From contig CAJVYZ010000228.1 in the NCBI GenBank assembly GCA_913009915.1, positions 1 to 5,341 of the forward strand: 5,341 bases of DNA, given 5' to 3'. The first letter of the stretch is position 1, and each line of letters begins with the position of its first letter. This DNA comes from an uncultured Gemmatimonadota bacterium (lineage in GTDB: Bacteria > Gemmatimonadota > Gemmatimonadetes > Gemmatimonadales > GWC2-71-9). Under the pieces are notes generated by a model that had not been told where the DNA came from, did no database searches, and saw only the letters and a list, made by a program, of their open reading frames with translations. The translations under genes and the position numbers were made by a program. Shown piece by piece: positions 1 to 5,293 of this stretch.

Positions 1-34
1 GTGCCGTGAGTGCAGACGTGGGGTCTTCGGATCT
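1..34. other. Degenerate Illumina adapter at left contig end (artefact)
   Basis: These 34 bases align without gaps to the reverse complement of the TruSeq read-2 adapter, the same adapter found intact at the other end of the window. I count 27 of 34 identities. The matching blocks include CAGACGTG at 13-20, TCTTC at 24-28 and GATCT at 30-34. The seven mismatches are at 4, 6, 7, 12, 21, 23 and 29. This is far above chance and ends exactly at the expected terminal GATCT, so I read it as untrimmed adapter from error-rich reads. It is not biological sequence and should be masked. Confidence 0.88.
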
Positions 35-460
35 CGTAGATTCGCCAGTTCGAGGGGCGTAATGCAGCCAGCAGATTCTCGCGCTCACGCCGCCGCATCT
101 CGGCGCCGGGAACGACTTCGTCGTTCTCATCCAAGTTCGGACGGTCGCTCGTGTGTCTGGGCCTACCAGCGCTGGGCTGATGACGATCGCGGTTTAGGTC
201 GATTTCCTCGCCTCGTACGAACCGACGCCGGGAACGGTTTCCTTCTTCGGACGGCGCCGCCATGGCGAGACGAACCACTTTCGGATTCTCCGACCTGTCC
301 CGCTCGGCTGACGGGTTGTTCCTCAAGTTGGCGTACCTGTTTCGCCACTGAGAACGCCGCCACCCGGCTATCACAGTCGCACCGTTGGATAGCCACCACG
401 ACACCCTTCCCCTACATCCTACGTCCTACGCACCGCGCAGTGCGCACTGTGCACTCAATG
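35..460. other. Region without a convincing gene
   Basis: Open frames exist on both strands, but their translations are rich in Arg, Ser and Pro, show no domain-like pattern, and the long plus-strand one runs antisense through the well-supported gene at 461-928. None has a good ribosome binding site. The stretch holds a perfect hairpin (GAACGAC 110-116, loop TTC, GTCGTTC 120-126). It also has two short direct repeats in the same order: GCCGGGAACG at 105-114 and 227-236, then TTCGGACGG at 136-144 and 246-254. The heptamer arrays at 411-455 close the region. Because it adjoins an error-rich adapter, a gene fragment broken by sequencing errors cannot be excluded. Confidence 0.5.
411..455. repeat. 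Two adjacent imperfect heptamer tandem arrays
   Basis: Three 7-nt units, CCTACAT, CCTACGT and CCTACGC, occupy 411-431. After the spacer ACC (432-434) come three more 7-nt units of a different family, GCGCAGT, GCGCACT and GTGCACT, at 435-455. The second set contains a perfect 10-bp palindrome, AGTGCGCACT, at 439-448. The block starts 5 nt past the stop of the minus-strand gene at 461-928, so it would be transcribed as that gene's 3' end. It could be a repeat family dispersed in the genome, part of a transcript end, or slipped-strand expansion. Only three copies of each unit are present. Confidence 0.6.
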
Positions 461-928
461 TCACATCTCCGGCGGCGGCATTCCCACGACCAGCGCCTTG
501 ATGCGCCAGGTCCCCTCTTCCATGCCGAGTACTACGAGGTAGTGGGTCTTGATCTCCATCATGGAACCATCCTCGGCCTTGATGTGCATCACACTGGTCC
601 CCATTTCCCACGCCACGTTACCCGACTGCATCACCTCGCCGGGCTGGTTTACGAAGTGCCCCCACGTCGGGGCAGCTTCGGTCAGCCCTTTGAGGATCGA
701 GCCCCGCCCCGCGAAGTGATTGCCGTACTGGTCGGTCAGCTGCCCGTCCTCGGCGTACAGTTCGGCAATGGCAGCTGGGTCCTTGTTGTTGAGGGCGGAG
801 ACGTACGCGTCCCTGACCTTCCCCACGGCGGCGGAGGTCTGGTGCTCGTCCTGCGCCTCCGCGGCCGGCGCGGCCAGGGTCAACATGGCAGCGCCCAGAC
901 CGAACGAGACGAAGCGGTTGATACTCAT
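461..928 (-). CDS. Secreted SnoaL/NTF2-like (DUF4440/SgcJ-type) protein
   Basis: The protein has 155 residues. Residues 1-25 form a Sec signal peptide: a short Lys/Arg-poor start with Arg5, a hydrophobic core at about 7-22, and a probable signal peptidase I site after Ala-Glu-Ala at 25. The mature part (about 130 residues) has the cone-shaped NTF2/SnoaL fold pattern. An N-terminal helix reads VRDAYVSALNNKDPAAIAELYAED-like (38-61), and beta strands follow, ending in a TWRIKALVVGM-like strand (140-150). This family includes ketosteroid-isomerase-like enzymes and many small ligand-binding proteins, so the substrate cannot be predicted. The start at 928 is favoured over the in-frame codon at 1036. 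AAGGAGG lies 5 nt upstream at 934-940, and the signal peptide begins there. The gene stands alone, divergent from the one at 1164. It may act in the periplasm. Confidence 0.87.
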   Translation of the reverse strand: MSINRFVSFGLGAAMLTLAAPAAEAQDEHQTSAAVGKVRDAYVSALNNKDPAAIAELYAEDGQLTDQYGNHFAGRGSILKGLTEAAPTWGHFVNQPGEVMQSGNVAWEMGTSVMHIKAEDGSMMEIKTHYLVVLGMEEGTWRIKALVVGMPPPEM

Positions 929-933
929 GGAAC

Positions 934-940
934 CCTCCTT
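934..940 (-). promoter_or_regulatory. Strong Shine-Dalgarno site for the SnoaL-like gene
   Basis: On the minus strand AAGGAGG is followed by the 5-nt spacer GTTCC and the ATG at 928-926. It is a near-perfect anti-16S match and decides the start of the secreted protein over the upstream in-frame ATG at 1036. Confidence 0.85.
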
Positions 941-954
941 GGAGAAACGTGCGA

Positions 955-974
955 CGATCCGGAATACCGGATCG
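955..974 (-). promoter_or_regulatory. Perfect 8-bp stem-loop upstream of the SnoaL-like gene
   Basis: CGATCCGG at 955-962 and CCGGATCG at 967-974 are exact reverse complements around a 4-nt loop. The element lies 14 nt upstream of the Shine-Dalgarno site of the minus-strand gene. If transcription starts farther upstream, it would form a stable hairpin in the leader RNA, where it could stabilise the transcript or affect ribosome access. As DNA it could be a two-fold operator. No T-run follows it on either strand, so it is unlikely to be an intrinsic terminator. Confidence 0.45.
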
Positions 975-1073
975 AGCATACCATACCCCGGGGGCCACCG
1001 GCTGGCCAGTACCCGCTCGCGAAGACCAGCTGGCACGGGAATTGACCCTTTAGCCAGGAAGAGACGGACAGGT

Positions 1074-1103
1074 GACCGACGTCACGCCCTCGGCGTGACC
1101 GAC
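1074..1103. promoter_or_regulatory. Perfect palindrome flanked by direct repeats in divergent intergenic region
   Basis: GTCACGCC at 1081-1088 and GGCGTGAC at 1092-1099 are exact inverted repeats around a 3-nt centre. The heptamer GACCGAC occurs at 1074-1080, and again at 1097-1103 overlapping the right arm. The element sits between two divergently transcribed genes, 61 nt before the start at 1164. That is a typical place for a dimeric regulator's operator. No regulator is encoded in the window, so the binding protein is unknown. A smaller symmetric site, CGACC-C-GGTCG, follows at 1123-1133. Confidence 0.4.
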
Positions 1104-1153
1104 TCACCCCATACCGGCATATCGACCCGGTCGTGCCGTCTCGTACCGAAACC

Positions 1154-1159
1154 GGGAGG
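1154..1159 (+). promoter_or_regulatory. Shine-Dalgarno site for the 104-residue protein
   Basis: GGGAGG is followed by the 4-nt spacer CAAA and ATG at 1164. It fixes the start here and not at the later in-frame ATG at 1200, which has no purine-rich site before it. It also argues that this small gene is really translated. Confidence 0.7.
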
Positions 1160-1163
1160 CAAA

Positions 1164-1478
1164 ATGCGAGCATCGCAGGAGTCCACCAGACCCCGGCACA
1201 TGGACAAACTCGGGACCCTGTGCCATCAGGGACTCGACATCGCCACCTATCTGTTCCAGGTGCCGGATGACGATTCGGAGCGAGAGAAACTGGCGCTGAT
1301 CGTCGAAGCCATCGGTCAGGATCCGCTGGTCAAGGGACGAAGGGAGTTCCCCAAGATCGTCGACGAGATGCGGGAAACCCTCGCCGGGCCGGGCACACCG
1401 ATGTCGGCCGAGGCGCTCAACGATGGTTTCGAGCGCATGGTCAAGCTGTGGCACACGACTAGGAGCGGTTTGTTTTAG
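1164..1478 (+). CDS. Small hypothetical helical protein
   Basis: This encodes 104 residues ending in TAG. I do not recognise the family. The sequence has no signal peptide and no membrane segment, so a soluble cytoplasmic protein is likely. It looks largely alpha-helical and charged: a helix at about 14-32, an acidic turn (PDDDSERE, 34-41), a helix at 40-50, a Lys/Arg-Glu-rich helix at about 57-74, a Gly-Pro turn at 75-79, and a last helix at 80-98. There is one cysteine (Cys20) and two histidines late or near it (His21, His97), with no obvious catalytic motif. The good ribosome binding site and protein-like composition support a real gene. It is divergent from the secreted SnoaL-like gene and 248 nt upstream of the DinB-like gene, with no sign of coupling to either. 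Confidence 0.7.
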   Translation: MRASQESTRPRHMDKLGTLCHQGLDIATYLFQVPDDDSEREKLALIVEAIGQDPLVKGRREFPKIVDEMRETLAGPGTPMSAEALNDGFERMVKLWHTTRSGLF

Positions 1479-1726
1479 GCGGGGCAGCGGGGCCGGTGTG
1501 GCTTAGGACACGGGAGCCACCAACCTCGTGAACTACCCGGGGAGCCTCGAGATCGACCGCCCTGTTGCCGATTCTGGAGATTGGCCTTCAGATTCAGACT
1601 TGGAATACGCCATATTGGGAACTGAAGACCAATAGAGGCCGCCGACGAGTCTTCGGTTGGTGGTCGTTGCCTGTCCCCCACGTAGATTGGGACAAGGACG
1701 CGTCCACCACCGACCCGGAAAATACC

Positions 1727-2215
1727 GTGGCATCCCCACCACCGACCATATCACTCCTCCTCCGCATCGTCGATCAAGCATTCGACACCAAGGCCTGGCA
1801 CGGCACGACGCTGCGGGGCGCCCTCAGAGGATTGACCCCGGACGTGGCGCTGTGGCGGCCCGCCCCCGCGCGGCACAACATCTGGGAGTACCTCCTTCAC
1901 GCCGCCTATTGGAAATACATCGTCCGGCGCAGGCTCACCCGGGACAAGTCCATCCGTTTTGCCCGCACGCCGAGCAACTGGCCCTCACCACCAGCCCCGG
2001 CGACCGTCAAATCGCTCAAGGAGGACATTCGGCTCCTGGTCGAGGAGCACCTCCTCCTGCGGGAGGCGATCGTCGACTTTCCGGCCAACCGGCTCAACGC
2101 CAAGGCGCCGGAATCCCAGTGGACCTATGCCGATCACATTCACGGGATTGCCGCCCATGACCTCTACCACACAGGACAGGTCCAGCTGCTCAAGCGGCTT
2201 CAGCGACATGGCTGA
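1727..2215 (+). CDS. DinB-like family putative metalloprotein
   Basis: From the GTG at 1727 the protein has 162 residues, the usual size for the DinB/YfiT-like four-helix-bundle superfamily. Family features are a first helix with an AWHGTTLRGAL-like segment (23-33), then HNIWEYLLHAAYWKY (50-64), and a C-terminal HGIAAHDLYHTGQVQLLKRL block (139-158). The expected metal triad is His58 (possibly His50) with His144 and His148 in an HxxxH arrangement. Characterised members include thiol-dependent transferases and hydrolases using divalent metal, but the substrate of this one cannot be told. GGAA at 1717-1720 lies 6 nt before the GTG. The frame stays open up to a TTG at 1565, but those 54 extra residues look unlike the family and are probably leader. 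The gene stands alone. Confidence 0.82.
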   Translation: MASPPPTISLLLRIVDQAFDTKAWHGTTLRGALRGLTPDVALWRPAPARHNIWEYLLHAAYWKYIVRRRLTRDKSIRFARTPSNWPSPPAPATVKSLKEDIRLLVEEHLLLREAIVDFPANRLNAKAPESQWTYADHIHGIAAHDLYHTGQVQLLKRLQRHG

Positions 2216-2350
2216 CCCTGTGGCAATCTGAAGGGCGAGGCACCGTCTGCCGCACCCGCCCCGCCCATCAGGCCATCGCCCACCCGTGCATTAGTACTGT
2301 AATCCACTGACATACAAGCAGTTACGCCCGGTGGTGCCGAGGGTATTCCG

Positions 2351-2366
2351 GGGCATCGGTCTTGCA
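2351..2366 (+). promoter_or_regulatory. Candidate sigma-54 (-24/-12) promoter
   Basis: GGGCATCGGTCTTGCA keeps the obligatory GG (2352-2353) and GC (2364-2365) with exactly 10 nt between them. It matches the consensus TGGCACG-N4-TTGCA at GGCA and at TTGCA. Mismatches are the leading T and the C and G of the CACG part. It lies about 83 nt before the GTG of the receptor gene on the coding strand. A match of this quality can arise by chance in GC-rich DNA, and no upstream enhancer site or activator gene is visible. Confidence 0.3.
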
Positions 2367-2437
2367 CCCTGAGTCATTCGTTGCCCGGAGAATCGCCAGC
2401 AGGGCGGCAGATTCCACCCGTTCGAGTGACGCACTGT

Positions 2438-2444
2438 GAGGTGG
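2438..2444 (+). promoter_or_regulatory. Ribosome binding site deciding the GTG start at 2449
   Basis: GAGGTGG ends 4 nt before GTG 2449. The next in-frame ATG (2473, codon 9) has no such site at a workable distance, so the GTG is preferred. Both starts leave the first membrane segment intact. Confidence 0.55.
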
Positions 2445-2448
2445 CGCC

Positions 2449-4665
2449 GTGCCCCAGGACACCGTTGATCACATGAAATCGCCCAGTACCGGACTATTCC
2501 GGACCCGCGTCGCCCAGCGGCTGATGGGGCTGCTCCTGTTCTGCGCCCTCGTCCCTATCATGACCCTCGGCATCACCTCGTACCTGCATTTCACCGACCA
2601 GTTGCAGGATCAAGCCCGGCAACGATTGGAAACAGGAAGCAGGGACGCCGCCCTGGCGGTGATGGAGCGGCTGCATTTCGTGGAAGTGGAACTCGCCCGC
2701 ATCGCGGCAACACTCAGCACCGGTGTCAGCGCTCGGCAAGTTGAGCTGTCCCTTTCCGCCGTTCCACCAGCGGGTGTCCTGGCAGTCAGCTTGGTGGCCC
2801 CCGACGGAGCCCGCCGCACGCTCCTGGGCGCTCCGCTCCCGCCAGGCGCGCTCACGGCAAATCAGCAAGAACACCTCTCGGACGGAAAGGCCGTCCTGCT
2901 GGTCCAGGACACGCCACAGCCCGACATCCTCCTCGCCAAGGCAGTCGACGCGACCGATGCCCGGCAGGGAACACTGTGGGCAACGCTAGACCCCGAGTAC
3001 ATCTGGAACAGTGTGGCAGACCGCCGGCGGCTGCCGCCAGGCACCGAAATGTGCGTCTACGCCGGCAACGGGGTCGTGCTCACCTGCCCGCGCTTGGTGC
3101 GAACCAACATGGCGGCCGCCGACCCCGACCCGCAGATGGCCGGTACCTGGCACTGGGAGGCCCACGGCGAGGAGTATCTCGCCGCCACGGGACCCATAAG
3201 GCTTGGCCAGCAGTACGCGGCACCGGCCTGGACCATCGTCCTGGGAGAGGCGCGGGCGGGCGTCATGGCTCCGCTGGCAGACTTCCGCCGCACTTTCCCG
3301 CTGGTGTTGCTGCTGGCGACCATGATCGTGCTGGGAGTGAGCCATGTCCAGGTGCGCCGCAGCATGGAGCCCCTCAGGGCCCTCACCGACGCCACCGGGC
3401 GTATCGCGCGGCAGGAGTTCGACACCCACGTCACCATCGCCAGCGACGACGAGTTCGAAGACCTGGCCGGATCGTTCAACACCATGGCACAACGGCTCGG
3501 CCGGCAGTTCAGTACCCTGACGGCGATGAGCGACATCGACCGGGCCGCGCTGTCGCATTCCGACCGGCAACAGATGGTTCGGACGATCCTCGATCGCATG
3601 GACCACGCGCTGGCCTGTTCCGCCGTGGCTCTGCTGCTCAGGGACGGCCAGGATCGTAGGGGTTCCTGGAACGTCCTTCGATTGCGCGACGGCCGGTGGC
3701 ATGAGAGAGCGGCGGCCATCAGCTCGAATGAAATGGCCGAGCTGGAATCGCATTGTGAAGCTCTCGAATTCGGGCCGGGTCAGACCCGGGACTTCCTCCA
3801 ACCCTGGAGTTCGGCAGAGGCGGCGGTACTCGTCCTGCCCCTCGTGCGGGCAAACACCGTGATCGGCGTCGTCGTCCTCGAGTACGACGACCCCGATATC
3901 ATGCTGGGCGAGCGCCGGGCTGGCCGTCAATTGGCGGACCAGGTAGCCATCGCCCTGGCCAACGCCTCGTTGTTGGAGGACCTCGACGCCCTGAGTTCAG
4001 GCGCCTTGACGGCCTTGGCGCGGACCATCGACGCCAACTCCCCGTGGACCGCCGGTCACTCGGAACGCGTCACCCACGCGTCGCTGATGCTGGGCGAGCG
4101 CCTGGGACTGTCGGCCGGTGATCTCGACACCCTCTATCGTGGGGGCCTGTTGCACGACATCGGCAAGATCGCCATCCCGGCGGCCATCCTCAACAAGCCA
4201 GGCGCCCTCACGGATGAGGAATTCGCCGTCATCAAACAGCACCCGTCGACCGGCGCCCGCATACTGTCACCCATTGGGGTGTACCGGGACACCATCCCCA
4301 TCGTCATGTCCCACCACGAGCGGCTCGACGGCAGTGGCTATCCCCAGGGGCTCGAGGGAGATCGAATTCCCCTGCTGGCGCGGGTGGCCGCCGTGGCCGA
4401 TGTCTACGACGCCCTGAGTTCGGCCCGCCCCTACCGGCCCGGATGGCCCATCGAGCGGGTGCTGGAGCACATCACCACCGGCGCGGGTATTAAATTTGAT
4501 GCCGCCGTTACCGAGACATTGGTGCAATCGGTCGAGGCAGGAGTGATCGGAACCGGACACAACGATACCCCATCGCCCTCTGTGCTACGGGAGGAGAGCC
4601 TGGGCACCTCCGGAGTGCAAAACGCGGTCTCGGTGCCACGATTGGCGCCGGTCTCTGATCAATAA
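2449..4665 (+). CDS. Membrane Cache-HAMP-GAF-HD-GYP receptor, probable c-di-GMP phosphodiesterase
   Basis: The protein has 738 residues. A short cytoplasmic start is followed by membrane segment 1 (about 24-46), a periplasmic sensor of some 230 residues with Cache-like features (about 50-280), and membrane segment 2 (about 282-300). HAMP follows (about 301-354, with Pro308 and the DEFEDL...FNTM signature at 334-346), then a GAF-like domain (about 365-510) and HD-GYP (about 517-698). HD-GYP motifs are intact: HSERV 537-541, HDIGK 569-573, the KPG segment at 583-585, His598, HHERLDGSGYP 622-632 and DVYDAL 651-656. Families with these residues bind two or three irons and hydrolyse cyclic-di-GMP to pGpG or GMP. 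Here a periplasmic ligand and a GAF ligand would presumably control that activity. The last 40 residues have no recognised domain and look disordered. The gene is 110 nt upstream of a same-strand pseudopilin gene. The domain order and enzyme class are confident, the ligands unknown. Confidence 0.93.
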   Translation: MPQDTVDHMKSPSTGLFRTRVAQRLMGLLLFCALVPIMTLGITSYLHFTDQLQDQARQRLETGSRDAALAVMERLHFVEVELARIAATLSTGVSARQVELSLSAVPPAGVLAVSLVAPDGARRTLLGAPLPPGALTANQQEHLSDGKAVLLVQDTPQPDILLAKAVDATDARQGTLWATLDPEYIWNSVADRRRLPPGTEMCVYAGNGVVLTCPRLVRTNMAAADPDPQMAGTWHWEAHGEEYLAATGPIRLGQQYAAPAWTIVLGEARAGVMAPLADFRRTFPLVLLLATMIVLGVSHVQVRRSMEPLRALTDATGRIARQEFDTHVTIASDDEFEDLAGSFNTMAQRLGRQFSTLTAMSDIDRAALSHSDRQQMVRTILDRMDHALACSAVALLLRDGQDRRGSWNVLRLRDGRWHERAAAISSNEMAELESHCEALEFGPGQTRDFLQPWSSAEAAVLVLPLVRANTVIGVVVLEYDDPDIMLGERRAGRQLADQVAIALANASLLEDLDALSSGALTALARTIDANSPWTAGHSERVTHASLMLGERLGLSAGDLDTLYRGGLLHDIGKIAIPAAILNKPGALTDEEFAVIKQHPSTGARILSPIGVYRDTIPIVMSHHERLDGSGYPQGLEGDRIPLLARVAAVADVYDALSSARPYRPGWPIERVLEHITTGAGIKFDAAVTETLVQSVEAGVIGTGHNDTPSPSVLREESLGTSGVQNAVSVPRLAPVSDQ

Positions 4666-4775
4666 CTCCTTGAATGTCAACGAGGTACCTACCGGGTACT
4701 GAAATTGCATATAGTGCTGCGGATGCCTGTGGGCAGAAATACGGTGGTACCGGGAACCCCAATCGTGGTTGAAAG

Positions 4776-5288
4776 ATGAATCAGATTGTCCCGAATCGGG
4801 ACCGGCAAATCCGCTCGTCATCGATGGCATGGTGGAGTCTTCCCTCGTCCAAGCGCGGGATGACGATGATCGAGATGCTGCTCGTCCTGATCATCATCGG
4901 CATCATCGCATCCATCGCGACCCCCCGGCTGACGGGTTTGATCGACAAGGCCCGTGGGGCAGCGGCCATCGGTGATCTCGATGCCATCCACACCGACATC
5001 GTAGGCTACGTGGCACAGCACGACTCGCTACCGCCATCCCTGGCCACCATCGGCTGGGGGGGACGCCGGGACCCCTGGAATCAGCCGTACATGTACTTGA
5101 ACTTCGCCGGGGCCATCCCGGGCAATGCCCGAGTGGACCAGTTCGGCGTGCCACTCAACACCGGGTTCGATATGTACAGCTTGGGGGAAGACGGAGCGAG
5201 CAGCCCCTCGATCATGACCCAAGCGAGCCAGGACGACATCCTGCTCGGCGACGACGGAGGCTTCATTGGACTGGCAACCCGATACTGA
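4776..5288 (+). CDS. GspG-like type II secretion/type IV pilus-type pseudopilin
   Basis: The protein has 170 residues. A basic leader ends in Lys-Arg-Gly28, where prepilin peptidase would cut before Met29. Glu33 is the conserved Glu+5, followed by a hydrophobic helix at 34-49 and Pro50, giving a mature protein of 142 residues. The C-terminal domain has GspG hallmarks: DPWNQPYMY (99-107), FDMYSLGEDG (131-140), a DDIL..DDGGFIGLA ending (153-167) and a likely calcium-site region. Such proteins assemble into the periplasmic pseudopilus of type II secretion or a related machine. The leader is long from ATG 4776. The in-frame ATG at 4824 would give a more usual 12-residue leader, but neither start has a good ribosome binding site. 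The stop lies 5 nt before adapter sequence, yet the C-terminal end matches the family, so the gene appears complete. No other secretion gene is in the window, and it could serve a pilus or a type II system. Confidence 0.88.
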   Translation: MNQIVPNRDRQIRSSSMAWWSLPSSKRGMTMIEMLLVLIIIGIIASIATPRLTGLIDKARGAAAIGDLDAIHTDIVGYVAQHDSLPPSLATIGWGGRRDPWNQPYMYLNFAGAIPGNARVDQFGVPLNTGFDMYSLGEDGASSPSIMTQASQDDILLGDDGGFIGLATRY

Positions 5289-5293
5289 CCTGG

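Larger units (their letters stand above)
2216..2448. other. Intergenic region before the HD-GYP receptor gene
   Basis: These 233 nt hold no gene. Directly after the DinB-like stop lies a GC-rich, partly self-complementary stretch (GGGCG 2233-2237 with CGCCC 2257-2261, and GGCA 2239-2242 with TGCC 2248-2251). An AT-richer island follows at about 2288-2324. A sigma-54-like element is at 2351-2366 and the ribosome binding site at 2438-2444. The transcription start of the receptor gene is most likely within the second half. Confidence 0.5.

Noticed and set aside
62..1045. Long plus-strand open frame of 327 codons
   Set aside because: It runs antisense through the secreted SnoaL-like gene, has Arg/His/Gly-rich composition without domain-like pattern, and lacks a ribosome binding site. 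GC-rich DNA commonly leaves such frames open.
1498..1520. Hairpin GTGGCT/AGCCAC after the 104-residue gene as a terminator
   Set aside because: It has only 6 bp with an 11-nt loop and no T-run, which is within what GC-rich DNA gives by chance.
2233..2261. GC-rich imperfect hairpin after the DinB-like gene as a terminator
   Set aside because: The pairing is interrupted (1 nt against 5 nt) and no T-run follows, so an intrinsic terminator cannot be supported.
2291..2316. AT-richer island with TGTAAT at 2298-2303 as a sigma-70 -10 box
   Set aside because: No acceptable -35 hexamer lies 16-18 nt upstream (the position reads ATCGCC).
2986..3930. Minus-strand open frame of 314 codons inside the HD-GYP gene
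   Set aside because: It is fully antisense to the receptor gene, whose domains and motifs are clear. The translation is low-complexity and matches nothing I recognise.
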